The notes: generated from the sequence alone by a model not told the origin. 64,000 nt of DNA from Salvator merianae (GCA_003586115.2 QVOM02000126.1:3999274-4063273); one strand, 5' to 3'. Counted from the stretch's first letter, positions 34,150 to 45,479 are shown. Numbers and translations: made by a program.

Positions 34150-36860
34150 GAGGATTACTCAAATCCTGTAGTTTATCTGAGAATCACCTGAATAAAACAT
34201 TTTCTTATAATACTGGGGCTTCAATCTCAGAAGAGATCTGTTTTGGCAATTTATGGGCTATTGATAAATTTAAAAATTGGAACACATTAAAGTAGATCTA
34301 GATGTTAGGATAGCCTCCTCCTCCAGTATTAGTAGACATTTCCAATATATTTTTGGGGATACATAGCCTTTTTTAAAGAAAGATAAAATAAGAATTTCTC
34401 TGTTCCCAGCTATTCAATGGCTTGGGGTGAATAACAAAGGGGATAGTCTGAAAACAGCAGAGGACATGTGGAAGGAGTTTTATTTTGGCTGTAGCAATGT
34501 GGCCTGATAAGGACACATTTTTCTTTTTCCAGAATTTTAAGTTGGCTGTAAAGATTTGTGAGATGTTAGGATAAGTTGTACTGAATTATTTTACTGGGAT
34601 TTTTGAGCAGGGCAACTGCAAAATATTTCAGTTTAGCTTGAACAGTTTTAATGTCATAGATTCTATAGATATCCAAATGTGTGTTCTAGGGAATGTGCCA
34701 GTACATGATTTTCAATTTATCTTAGTTAATTTTTAAGTCAGATAATACAAAGAAGAAATCGAGTTCAAATTTTGAAGCAGACATGGTAGCTTTGGACTTG
34801 TTAGTTATGACCATCAAATCATAAGCAAATATATTAAATTTACTTTGTGCTGCAATAAATGCATAACTCCTGATTTTTGGATTGCCAAAAATTTTGCTGG
34901 CTAGAACCTCCATCACCAGTGCAAATAGCAGAGGTGAGAGACAGTAATCCTGCTTTGTGCCCTTCCCTAGTTTTACGGAGGGGGGAGAGAGACTATTTAC
35001 TCTCACCTGGGCTGGAGCCAGACTATAGACCTTTTGAATGAAATTAGTAAACCGAAGACAAAATTAGATTCTTTCTAAAACTGCAAGCATACATTTGTGG
35101 TTAACACTATCAAATGCGTTATAAATATCAAAATAAAATCGAGTGCTAATGGCTTGCATTGGCTTTTGCTATCATCAGTGGCATGTAGGGCAAGTCTAAT
35201 GGGATCAGCAATCAGTCTATTGAAAATAGACTCATGATGTTCTTTACCTATGATTATGGTTATAAAAGAGTTACTCCTGGAGGCTAGAATATATGTCAGC
35301 AACTTAAAATCCTGTGGATCAGAGCAATCAACCTGTAAGAGCCCACATTTTCTGGAGGATTACCATTTTTTCAAAATTACTTCCAGAATGTGGTTGAATA
35401 GCTGAACTAACTGGAATGTTTTGCAGAATGAGGTTGAAAAGCTGTCCTGCCCAGGTGCTTTATTGCCTTTGAGTCCCGTCGTTGCAGCTTGGACTTCAGC
35501 AAGAAAAATTCGGTCAGAGAATAACGTTTTTTGTTCGTCTGTGAAAGTACGAAGGGTCATGCCAGAGAGGAAATTATTGAGTTCTGTGGAGTCCAATTCT
35601 GAGGATGAGTGGAATGTCTCATAGAACAGTTTCATTGTCTCTGCAATTTTGACTTTGTTCAGAGGTAGCAGGTTTCCCTCTTGGGTTTCAATATGGCGTA
35701 CAAAGTCCTTAATTTTTTGTTTGTTAGGCACTGCTGCTAAGAGTTTGGAGTTTTTATTGCCCTGTGAATAGGATTTTTGCTTTACATATATCTGACTTTT
35801 GGCCACTCGGTTTCTTTCAAGAAGGTTTAGTTCACATCTCTTTAGAAGTAATTGTTACAACTATGCTTAGAACCTGTTCTTCTGTGTTGCGACTCTAGGT
35901 CTTAGATATCACATAAAAATTTATCTCTGTCATTTTTGAGTGTTTTCTTGTGCCAACTGCAGAGTGATATGCAATGGCCTCTGAGAATGGCTTTCATAGC
36001 CTCCCGTCTAATAGAGGTCAAAGTGCCATTGATGCTGTTAGTATCAAAACAGGAGGTTAATTCCTTTTGAGATTTTGCTTTTGCTTCTGTCCAAATGCCA
36101 GAAGAATAGGACTGAAACACCATAGGGGATTTCTGTGTAGGTTTTCTTGAAGATCTAAGATCACTGAGGTTCAAGCTGGTGTGAGATTGTTTGAGGACCA
36201 ATGGTTGCAGAGATTAATTTTTGGGCCAAAGCAGGAGATAATGTAGTCCACTGTAGAGTAAGAAGTGTGGTGAGTGGAGAAGAATGAAAATTCTCTGCTG
36301 GTGGGCGGATTGAGTCTAACAGAGTTGGAGAGGCGAAATTTGTCAAAAACTGGATGTGCTGCAGGATGTTTAATTGTACCTAGTTGAGTGTTGAGCTGTT
36401 TCCAGTCAAGGCTTGCTTTTACCATGACACTGAAGTCTCCATCAATAATGAGGTTACCGGAAGCAAAGCTAAGTAGTTTCTATATAATGTTATGAAGGAA
36501 ATTTAGCTGGCTTGTGTTGGGGACATAGATTGATGGAAGGGAGAGCTGCTTATCAAAGCATGTTCCTGAGATAAACAGACAGCAACCCCTGCAGTATTTC
36601 TTAATGGCTTAGGGAGGAAAGGCACTCTAGAGTTGATATAAGATGGCAACTCCCTTAGCATTTGAAGTGCCAGAAGCTAGATAGCCCTTGGAGAAGAAAA
36701 GATGTTGGAATAGTTTGTTGACAGTCCATGGCTGATGGGTCTCCTGCAGAAAAATAAAACTGGGCTACTCTCTACAAAGGAAGTTCTGCATCTTTTAGCA
36801 TCACTGTCAAGGCTGTTTACATTTATTGAAAGTATCGTGGTGTGTCATGTGGGACAAAGT
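34150..36860 (-). mobile_element. L1-type LINE ORF2, antisense, decayed
   Basis: On the minus strand the domains follow in L1 order. The endonuclease starts near 36845 (NVNSLDSDAKRCRTS), then FIFLQETHQPW near 36750, IDGDFSVMVKA near 36440 and REFSFFSTHHTSYSTVDYII near 36270. Next comes a linker (AMKAILRGH) near 35990, the RT N-terminal block (LKGNKAPGQDSFSTSF) near 35440 and the RT core (GTKQDYCLSPLLFALVMEVL, then FAYDLMVI in place of FADD) near 34900. Frames are broken by many stops and shifts, so it encodes no working protein. The 3' end lies near 34150; ORF1 may lie in 36900-37740, but I cannot identify it. Confidence 0.85.
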
Positions 36861-37772
36861 TAGTATAGTGCTGGAGCCATTGCTACCATTGGAGGAGATA
36901 GTTGTGACACATGCTGTTAGGCCATGTTTGAATAGAGTAGGGAGAAGGGAAGAGCAGAACTAATGGGATCTCAGGCTATTACTACCGTTGAAGAAGGAAA
37001 GAGACTGATGGTTTCTGCTATTCTTAATGCTCAGGAAGGAGGGCACTCTACTTGAAGTGTGCAGAAATGCCTTTTGTTTTTCTTTTGAAATGTCTTTTTG
37101 AATTTATTGCGTATTATTTCAATTTTTCAATAACTTCATTTTTCTAATTGATTAGAGGAAGCACATCTGAAGAAATCATCTACAAAAGTTCATAAAGACA
37201 GATGTGTATTTCCTTCTGGGGTTTTGATCTGTCTTGGTCCATAGATGCCACCATAAATTAACTCCAGAAAGTTTACATTGATGAATGTTGTGCCTCATTG
37301 CCTACTCTTTCACACCTCTGGTGTATTTAGATCCCAGTTCACATGGCTTCCCCTGATGGTTTTTATTAAATCCTCCTCTTTAGATTCACATGTGGCAATA
37401 AAATTCCTGTGTTTTAGACACCCATGCAAGAAAGCTGCACATACTTTGGCAGTCTTTGCATTTTCGTGTAAACATTCTGCTTCCTATGGGTCTTCACTTG
37501 TAGGCTCAAAGTTTGCTTGAATGGCAGCAAACTTTCAGGATGCAGATTCTACCACAACATGTCCAGTTGAAGTGGTAGAAACCTTCAGCAATCTTGCCTC
37601 ACTCTATCCCTTTTCCATCGTAATTTATACAGAGGCAGATGGCTTCAGGAAAAGATCGGTGCCAGCCAAAATTTCCCTACAGGTTCCATTGCTGTTACAC
37701 TCGCTGGACTACTTCTGAGGGATATTGCACCTTTCTCTGAAAGTGCTTTTTCACCTGTTTGCATCAGTCTGA
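36861..37772. other. possible L1 upstream part, otherwise unassigned
   Basis: This lies directly upstream (minus strand) of the L1 ORF2. An ORF1 would be expected here, but the minus-strand translation is too decayed to show one. Confidence 0.3.
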
Positions 37773-38634
37773 GGGCCTATTTGCACTTGGCGGTAGCAAG
37801 CATTAAGAATGCTTGCTAGCCAAGTCTGTTAGCACCAGAAGACAGCTGAAGCAACCAAAAGTGGGCTTCATCTGCTCCTGATCACTACTACCAGTGGTGC
37901 ACTAAAACGTAGTCTGCAACCTTACCTGAAGCTCAAAGTGAGCTTCAGATAAGGTTGCATTCGCACTTACCTGTACTATGGTGGTGACCATCTTCCATGT
38001 GATGTGTCCATTGCGCATGCGTGATCGCGTGATCACACATGCGCGATGGGGCAATCAGGCCTGATTGGGCCGATGGCACTACCTCGGTGGGCCTGATGGT
38101 GCTACCTCAATGGACCCAGCGCGCAGGCACGATCCACCATCGCGCCTGCACTGTGCACTGCATGGGGCTCCTGGTCACGGCTGCTGCCATGACCATCCAG
38201 CGCACGCCCGATTGGTCACCAGAATGCTGGATGGGCTGCAGCATGGCCCCATCTGATGCAGCAGGCCCTATCGGTGCATTGTGGGCCTAATTGGGGCATT
38301 GCGCAGGCCTAATTGGGCCTAAGTGATGGTGTAGGCCCCATTGCCCATCACACATGTGTGCGCATGCGCACAGCACTTCTGCTGGTCACCATGGCAGCAG
38401 CCAGATGCTTGCCAGCCACTGCCATAGTGAGGATCAGGCACAGCTACTGGCACATGCACATGCGAATACCAGTAGTGGGCTTCGGGTAGGTTTTTAGACG
38501 TCGCTTACTTATTCCACTATATTTGGATATTCTGGAATAAAGCATGGCTATCCCGGAATATCCGTGCTTTATTCCAGAATATCCAAATATTGTGGAATAA
38601 GTAACTGACATTTGGATGTAGCCTGAATTAGGCC
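37773..38634. mobile_element. Family A DNA transposon, long GC-rich form, with a family C hairpin inside
   Basis: The left end GGGCCTATTTGCACTTGGCG is clear. The right end is probably AATTAGGCC at 38626-38634, after a family C insertion. The body holds the same CpG-rich blocks ('catgcgcgatgggg', 'gtgatcacacatgcgcg') as 19956-20621. The flanking triplets differ, so the boundaries are tentative. Confidence 0.55.
38490..38623. mobile_element. Family C hairpin transposon
   Basis: The arms 'cttattccactatatttgg' and 'ccaaatattgtggaataag' face each other around a second palindrome of 'ggaataaagcatgg' and 'ccgtgctttattcc'. The right end reads TTTGGATGTAGCC. Other copies are at 42423-42560 and 57006-57135. 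Confidence 0.75.
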
Positions 38635-38662
38635 AATTCACTATTTAAGTCAGTGAAACTTT

Positions 38663-38843
38663 GTCCCTTTCCACATTAGGCCTTATTCTGGATTATATCT
38701 CAGAATAGGGACCTGCCATTTGCATGCTAGTGTTGACTATGGTAGGACCTGGGCAAGACCTTCCATTAGTTTGTACTAGCATGTGGATGGCAGGTCCCTA
38801 TTCCGGGATATAATCCTCAATAAGGCCAAGTGCAGAAAGGGCC
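38663..38843. mobile_element. Family B hairpin transposon
   Basis: The arms 'cttattctggattatatctc' and 'gggatataatcctcaataag' face each other; the right end is AGTGCAGAAAGGGCC. The flanks TTT and TTC differ at one base. Confidence 0.78.
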
Positions 38844-39685
38844 TTCATCTCACTCAGTGTTAAGTTACCTTTTAGCTGTGTCCCTAACCCTCCATTTTTC
38901 CTCCAAAGTCAATTATTCCTTATACGTGGTTCCACTATATAAGGCATGTCATTAGGGACCAAACTTCATCCTATAAGGAAGGACGACTGAAGTTTTCCAG
39001 CCATTGTATTTTTATCGACGATCCCTCCTATATTTTGAGCTATTGCAAAGACAACAATTCTTTTCTTTATGCCTGTTTTTTTAAAAAACTGTTTCCTAGT
39101 TGCTTTGTGATTCTGTCTTTTCATTTTACATATGCAAAGTCTTTTAAATGATTTTTCACGAAGTGAAGATTTGCTTTTTCTTACAATTTCAGGGCATTGG
39201 CTGCTGTCACCAAGTGTTCTGGAAAGATGTTTAAAATTAATCCAGTCATAACAGTTTGTGCTAATTTGACTTCTTGCATTTAGAATTACCTTTTAATTTC
39301 AATCATTGTATTAATGTGCACCAACTCTTTTCTTTTCCTCTCAGCTTTTGACGACAGAACTCCCTAAGGAAGGAAACCATTAAAAAGTCTGTCCTTGATT
39401 TTTTTTAAAAAATATTTCAGAGTTGTCCGCATTTCTCTGGCATTTTTCTTATGTTGCAAACGAGAAGTACAGGACTGCTTCTTCATGAGCTATTAGGGAG
39501 AGCCGCTAAAGGGTCTGATTACCTGGGTGTACCAGCTCCCCATTTATGAGGGCAGTCAGTCCTGTGAGTAGCTAGCAAGCCACAGTCAGAGAGGTTAGTC
39601 ATTTTAGCCAGAAATGCTGAAGGAACTGAAGTCAGTTCAGTATTTTTAAGGAAGCCCTGGCAGGCCCTAAATCACATGTTGATGG

Positions 39686-40085
39686 ACAATTTTATTTATT
39701 TATTTATTTGTTTGTTTATTTGTTTGCATTTTTATCCTGTCCTATGCCCGAAGGTCTCAGGGCAGGTTACAACAATAAAAAAACAGAATGTAAAATGCAC
39801 ATAGTTAAAAACAGTAACAGTGCCTGCAAATGGGGAGGGGAAGCTGTTTGCTTAGTCAAAAGTAAGGGTAAAATAGGTGCATCTTCATTGCTCTCCTAAA
39901 GATATAAAATGAAGATGCCTGACACACCTCAGGGGGGAGACTGTTCCATAGTCTGGGGGCCATCACTAAAAAGGCCCTATCCTGGGTGCCCACCCCTCTA
40001 GCTATTGAAGATGGCAATACAACCAAGAGGGCCTCATCTGTAGATCTTAAAGGAATATCTGTACTGCCCCTCACCACAGTCCCTG
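39686..40085 (-). mobile_element. L2-type LINE 3' end, antisense
   Basis: The minus strand reads GVGTQDRAFLVMAPRLWNSL followed by PPEVCQASSFYIFRRAMK, the C-terminus of L2 ORF2. The 3' UTR and the TTTA/TTTG tail lie at 39686-39720. Confidence 0.8.
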
Positions 40086-40139
40086 GGAGGTTAACAAAAG
40101 AAATAAAACAGTTAAACCCATAAAATCCATAATAATATG

Positions 40140-40640
40140 TTTAAGTTTATTAAAAATGTATATAGTACCCTGTTACATCATCTCAGGGCAGTGAATAACA
40201 ATCAGGAACTTAAAACAATGAGGAAAATAAAACATGTTTAAATGAAACATATAAACACAAAATAAAATAAAAAAGTACAGAACTGAAAGGAAAATAAACC
40301 TGTTAAGAACCAAAGACCTGACTGGAGATAAATTCTTTAAGGAGGCTCTGAAAGACAACATGAAATGTGTCAGGCATATCTCTGGGAGATAGCTGTTCCA
40401 GAGCCCAGGGGGCACCATGAAGAAAGCTCTCTGTCTCTTGGTAGCTCCATGAGCTGCATCGGGTGAAGGGACCAATCCCCATTATTAAAATAACATCTCC
40501 AAATGCTTGGGTGATGTGATAATATTATCATATGGCCCACCACCAGGCCAGGATGGACAGTGGAAGAGAAGGACAACCTCAGGCAAACATTAACCTTACT
40601 CTTAGGCTCAGTTTGCTAGTTGTTCCACTTGGCAAACCTG
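40140..40640 (-). mobile_element. second L2-type LINE 3' end, antisense
   Basis: The minus strand reads RQRAFFMVPPGLWNSYLPEI followed by SFRASLKNL. It is directly adjacent to the previous copy, in the same orientation, but is more diverged. Confidence 0.65.
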
Positions 40641-41439
40641 GCCCCCATATAGAGGAGCAACACTGTCTTCAATGTTTTGAAAAGCATTGGAGATGATGTT
40701 TTGCACCTCCCTCCTTTTAGCTTCCGTATGAGGCTCTTTTTAAAAATAGTCTTAGGGTGCATTCCAACATGGTATTTAATCAGTTTACAGTCCATCTTCA
40801 GTTCCCACTGGTCCAACGTGATTTTGCCTTTCCATGGGTTTTTGGGACTAAATTGCCAAAATCTGGACTGCTTTGTGTTCGGATTAAGGGAGTTCTCAGC
40901 CCGTTTCAGATCATTAGCCCATTTTACTTTGCAATGTGAGAATGTGTGAGTAGACTATTTGGGAGGGGACCATAATTTGAGGGGGGGCATGCAGAGGGAG
41001 GGCTACCCATTTCCTCCTGTCCAATAACAGGACTTTGTTGTGGGCATTGTATGCAGGAGGGTGAGAATGTCACAACTGGGGTAGAAAGAGAGAACAGCAT
41101 CTGGCATATATTGCCTGGTTTCTGCCATGTTGCTCTCTTTCACATCTTCTAATGGTTTGATTTTTTACTGTTTGAATTTTTTAACAAAAGAGAAGATGTA
41201 GTGGAAGCTCTCTTTTATTTAACTTGGGCAACGTCCTATTCTTTAGTTGGTTGGGCACCACAGTCCACTCTCAAAATGCATGCATCCTCATCCCTGCAAG
41301 AAGGACAATGTATTGCCATTTTCCTTTCTCTCCCAACCCTGCAAGAAGAAGGACACAATGTTTCCTCTATTTTCCTTTCACAATGCACAAAGGAAACAAT
41401 GTTTCCTTTAATTAAAAGAGGACTTCAATGCAAAACTGT

Positions 41440-41760
41440 CACTGTGCTTCAGGGGCTCTAGGGCAAACAGCACAGTACAGCTTTCTTCAGAAATGCGGGA
41501 TGGGGAGGGGGTGCATGCTGGCTGGTGTACAACTTGGCTGCTATCAATTTTGCTTTCTATACCACACAACTACACAGTGGGACACATGCTGCTGTGGATA
41601 TCTTGGGGGGAGGTGAGGCAGAGTCCATTTGCTGACCACTAACTTCACTATCACGATTATGGACCCTCTCACACATTCCCCCATTTTCACTGACCTCTCC
41701 CTGCTTGTGTGCTACTTTGAAATTGCACAGTTGCATAAAAGTGCAATTACAAAGGAGAAG
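41440..41760 (-). repeat. unclassified dispersed repeat, copy 2 (inverted)
   Basis: The reverse complement matches 33300-33650 over most of its length ('gggtgcatgctggctggtgt', 'aactacacagtgggacaca', 'gtccatttgctgaccactaa'). Confidence 0.7.
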
Positions 41761-42422
41761 AAATTGAGATCTATCCTTAAAGAAGCTTTATTGTGCCGTA
41801 AATGTGGAATTGAAGTTGTGCTTGGCTGGATGCAGACTGGAGGGCGAGAAGGAGCAAATGGTGAATGACCAGTAACACTGCCAAGGGAATCTATGTTTTG
41901 ATGCGGCAGCAGGGAAATATGGAGGGTGGAGTTTGACTTTGCGCCCCTGTGAAGTCAAGATTTGAACGTTGGGACTGCATCCAATTGCTGACTACACAGG
42001 GAGGGGAATTTGGTGAGGGGTGGAGAGAGAAAACTATGGTTTCCTCAAGCGAAGCATGGGAAAAATGAGGAGTGTGAACAAGCAAGTCTGAATTGAGTCC
42101 ATGTTAAAATACAAATGTGGGAATGATTGGAACACGTACTCAATCCTCATTCTCCCCCAGTATGGATTAAACCATGATGTCTGACCATGCCCAAAGTAAA
42201 CAATACAATATAAGCATTACAAAAGGATATATTGTTAAATTAAACAGAAAATACAAAAATACACATAAAAATCCAGAAGAAGAAAAAAAAAGTTCCTTCC
42301 ATAAAGAACACTGAACAGGTCATACCCTTAGCCTGGCAGTAGCAGATTACCTGCAGAAGGGAGGAGGCAAAACAAGGAGTGGACTCAGGTAGGCAGTTGG
42401 CAAAGTCATTTTTATCCACTGA

Positions 42423-42560
42423 GGCTGCATCCCAACATCGCTTATTTATTCCACTATATTTGGATATTCCAGAATAAAGCATGGATATTCCAGAATATCC
42501 ATGTTTTATTCTGTAATATCCAAATACAGCGGAATAAACAAGCAATGTCTGGATGCAGTT
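42423..42560. mobile_element. Family C hairpin transposon
   Basis: The left GGCTGCATCCCAACATCGC and the right AATGTCTGGATGCAG frame arms 'ttattccactatatttggat' and 'atccaaatacagcggaataa'. It is close to a perfect double hairpin. Confidence 0.78.
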
Positions 42561-42789
42561 ACTCCCTTAGCCTGGCTGCTGTTAATATAGGCAGCTGCAG
42601 GTTACCTGCATATGGAGGCAAGACAAGGAGAGGACTCAGGAAGGCACCAGACAAAGCTAGTTGTATCTACTGAGTTTACTCCTTTAGCCTGCCTGTTGTT
42701 AATATAGACAGCTGCAAATTATTTGCAGAAGGCGGCAAGACAAGGAGTGGACTTAGGTAGGCAGTTGGCAAATCCAGTTGTATCCACTG

Positions 42790-43260
42790 ATATATATGCA
42801 GCCTAATGTGGAAGAACGTATTGCTCTAGGTATCTGGATCCTAAGCTGGCATTTAAAGCAGTACAAGAAATTTTAAATTGTGGTCAGAAATGACCTGAAC
42901 ATCAATACAGCTATTTGAGGGCTGATGAGCTATATTCCTGTGGTCTCAATTAGTAACTTAGCAGCTGTGCTTTGAACTAATTGAAGTTTCTCAGAACTCC
43001 TCGAATATGACCCTGCGGACGAATCATTGCATTAGCCTAATCAAGAGGTGATCCGAACATGAATAAATGTGGGTAGATTCTCTCTGTCTTTGAGAGCCTG
43101 GAGTTAACCCACCCGAAATGATGAACTATGCTCCAAATGGAGCAGATTATTTTTGCCACTGCCAAGCTAAGCTTTGTCCAGACGCTTTGATGCAAGTGAT
43201 AAAAATATCCTCATACCCAGAATTAAGCAGCAGCAGTCAGAATTCACTGGGTTATTTCAG
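42790..43260 (-). mobile_element. L2-like LINE coding remnant, antisense
   Basis: 'gcagctgtgctttgaactaa', 'gcattagcctaatcaagagg' and 'aatgtgggtagattctctct' resemble the antisense of the L2 region read at 52040-52320 ('cattctgcaccagctgcagc', 'caataatccagtctgg'). It is strongly decayed. Confidence 0.45.
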
Positions 43261-43536
43261 GTGATCATCGGACAGCACATAGGCTAAGAAGCGCAGCCTG
43301 CCAAGGCATGTACGGTGGACTGCCAGCCTTCAGAGACACTGGCTACCTCTTCTTACATTAGAAAATAGCCTGTGCTTCCTTGATTATGAAGGCACTGCAG
43401 AAAATTCTTGGAAGCTTAACAGATGGGAAGTAGTGGATCCCTGCCAGAATGGACTCTTATTCAGAATAAGCAGATTTTCCTCCTTATCATGGTGCGGGTC
43501 TAGTGTTCCCACACTGCTATGATGGGAGGACATAAA

Positions 43537-43772
43537 AGCATCAGAGCATAAGAGGAGCCCAGCTGGATCAGGCCACATCCCATCTAGTCCAGCAATGGCC
43601 TACCAATTGCTTCTGGACATTCTCGAGCAGAAGACAAACCTTCTCCTGCTTTTGACTCCTTGCTAATGGCCTTTACAGGCATCCTGTTTGTCTCTCCAAC
43701 CTGGAGGTGGTACCTAGACATCCATTCTAGTAGTCATTGATGCACCTGTCCTCCATGAATTTGTCTAATCCT
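43537..43772 (-). mobile_element. CR1/L3-like LINE 3' end, antisense
   Basis: 'agcccagctggatcaggcca' to 'tgcacctgtcctccatgaat' is the antisense form. It faces two sense copies that follow at once. Confidence 0.7.
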
Positions 43773-43779
43773 ATAAGAA

Positions 43780-44056
43780 CATTCATCACTTGAATGGTTG
43801 GAAGCTTTCCAAATGATTACGAGTAATGCACCAGAGCTGTTCTTCTTTACTAGAATGGATGCCTAGGTATTGCCTCCAGGGTGGAGAGACAGATAGGATT
43901 CCTCTAAAGGGCATTTGCAGGGAGTCGAGAGCAGGGGAAGGTTTTCCCTTTGTCTTCTGCTTGGGAATACCCAGAAGCAATCAGTGGACCACAGTGTAAA
44001 ATAGTATGCTGGATTAGATGGGCTGTGGCCTGATCCAGCAGGGCTTCTCTTTTGTT
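43780..44056 (+). mobile_element. CR1/L3-like LINE 3' end, sense
   Basis: 'ggattagatgggctgtggcc' and 'tgatccagcagggcttctct' give the sense 3' terminus. Together with 43537-43772 it forms a large inverted repeat. Confidence 0.7.
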
Positions 44057-44062
44057 CTTATC

Positions 44063-44278
44063 TAGAATAGATGCCTAGGTACTGCTTCCAGACTGGAGAC
44101 ACAGGCAGGGAATCTCTAAAGGTCATTTGCAGGGAATCAAGAGCAGATGAAGGTTTTGGCTTCTGCGCGAGAATGCCCCAAAGGAATTGTTAGGCTACTG
44201 TGTGAGACAGGATGCTGGATTAGATGGGTTGTGGCCCAATCCAGCAGGGCTCCTCTTATGTTCTCATGTTCTTTTGAC
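44063..44278 (+). mobile_element. CR1/L3-like LINE 3' end, sense, second tandem copy
   Basis: It repeats the previous copy ('agaatagatgcctaggtact' to 'caatccagcagggctcctct') and ends only about 220 bp before the ESR2 exon 1 acceptor. Confidence 0.7.
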
Positions 44279-44499
44279 AGCTGCCAGCATTTTTGGCATT
44301 CAGAATTTGCTCTCGGAAGAACTGCGTTACGCAGTACTTGTGGCAAGACTCAAAGACCCAGTTTATGCTTCAGCATTTAACACCAACTCCCTAGGAGCAA
44401 GGTCTGGAGGAATATCACAGTTGCATTTCAATGCTGGAGTTGTGCAGTGAAGAGAGGGGATATTTTTTGCAACTTTATCATTTCTGTTTTCCAGATTAA

Positions 44500-44652
44500 A
44501 TGTTTTGCACCGGCGGTGTGAGGAAGCAGCTTTGGCCATCCACCCCGCTCCAGTATGTCCCTCTGTGCATCGTCTCACAAGGAGTTTTCCCAGTTGCCAC
44601 CAATCCAAGATCTCAGCTGCAGCAAAGGCGATGCGAAGGGTTCCATCGCTGA
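44500..44652 (+). other. upstream open reading frame overlapping the ESR2 start
   Basis: The ATG at 44500 opens a 50-codon frame that ends at TGA 44650-44652. It is in a different frame from ESR2 and runs past the ESR2 start at 44555. Its start context is weak (T at -3, T at +4), so most ribosomes would be expected to scan past it. The peptide has no recognisable domain. It exists in the mRNA only if the acceptor at 44494 is used. Confidence 0.5.
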
Positions 44653-44988
44653 GCTCGGGTCTCCCGCCCCTTTTAGCTGCAGCCAATCCGCTTTGACCAT
44701 AGAGCACAGTCCAATTTACATGCCCTCCTCATATATGGAAAGCAGGCACGACTATTCTACCATGGCATTCTACAGCCCTGCTGTGATGAACTACAACATC
44801 CCTGGCAATTTCAGTGACTCTGAAACCACTGCTCTTAGGCAGACAGGAAGCCCAAGCATGCTATGGTCCGGTCCTGGACACATCTCTCCTTTGACTTTAC
44901 ATTGCCAGTCATCAATGTTATACGCAGAGCAGCCCAAAAGCCCTTGGTGCGAAGCAAGACCTGGGGATCACGTCCTCCCCATGCACAG
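44555..44988 (+). CDS. ESR2: oestrogen receptor beta, coding exon 1 (A/B domain)
   Basis: This exon encodes residues 1-144 and two bases of codon 145 of oestrogen receptor beta, a nuclear hormone receptor that binds oestradiol and regulates genes in the nucleus. The exon begins at 44495 after a polypyrimidine tract and CCAG, so 60 bases are untranslated. The ATG at 44555 has A at -3. Recognition rests on blocks typical of the ERbeta N-terminus: [10 protein letters not shown] near residue 43, [14 protein letters not shown] near 54, [14 protein letters not shown] near 69 and [13 protein letters not shown] near 122. The first 40 or so residues before CSQS form an extension relative to the common human 530-residue form; an in-frame ATG follows the CSQS block (at MPSSY) and cannot be excluded as an alternative start. 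The donor is CACAG|GTAATA, leaving phase 2 (AG|G, Arg145). Confidence 0.95.
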
Positions 44989-45142
44989 GTAATAATGCTT
45001 TCATCTTCTATTGGTTGGGGCTGCAATTGGGGTAACAGAAGAAAAAGAAGATGGGGCTGCCTCCAGACATCACTTATTTATTCCGCAATTTATCAGCTTA
45101 CTGGTATAAAGCACATCTGGGATTATCACACATTGTCTAGAC

Positions 45143-45315
45143 CAGTGTTTCTCAACCTTTTTCCAACCGTGGGCCCCTTCCAACCTTGCTTCCTTCTTGT
45201 GGCCCCCCCGTCCTACCAGGTGCGCATAGCAGTGGAATGTGGAAGTGGGAGGGAGAAGGAAGCCCCCTGTGGGCCCCCTTAGAATATCCATATGGCCCCC
45301 GGTTGAAAAATGTTG
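45143..45315. mobile_element. hAT-type non-autonomous element, 8-bp TSD GTCTAGAC
   Basis: The ends CAGTGTTTCTCAACCTTTTT and GGTTGAAAAATGTTG are inverted, and the 8-bp sequence GTCTAGAC is present exactly on both sides (45135-45142, 45316-45323). The 'gtttctcaacc' terminus and the 8-bp duplication are characteristic of hAT elements of the Charlie type. Confidence 0.88.
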
Positions 45316-45479
45316 GTCTAGACCTTAGATCAGTACTCTGTGTTCCAGCATTTGGTCACCGCAGCAGAGTGATTTTACTGCTGTGAGATTTTCTTTCCAC
45401 GTGACCTAATCTTCCCGTCGCACTGTACAGGTGACTGATAGTATCACATGAAGTATTTCCAGGTAGCAACCGCTCACGC

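Larger units (their letters stand above)
2849..44494 (+). other. ESR2: presumed intron 0 of ESR2 (upstream region)
   Basis: This is the span between the candidate untranslated exon and coding exon 1. It is repeat-rich and annotated piecewise below. Blocks of more than 300 bases in which I recognise nothing are 2961-5362, 5507-7146, 8182-8990, 9435-10018, 13652-15111, 15263-15942, 38846-39685 and 40641-41439. Some of these contain short AT-rich or LINE-like scraps. If exon 0 is not real, this is simply 5' flanking DNA. Confidence 0.45.
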
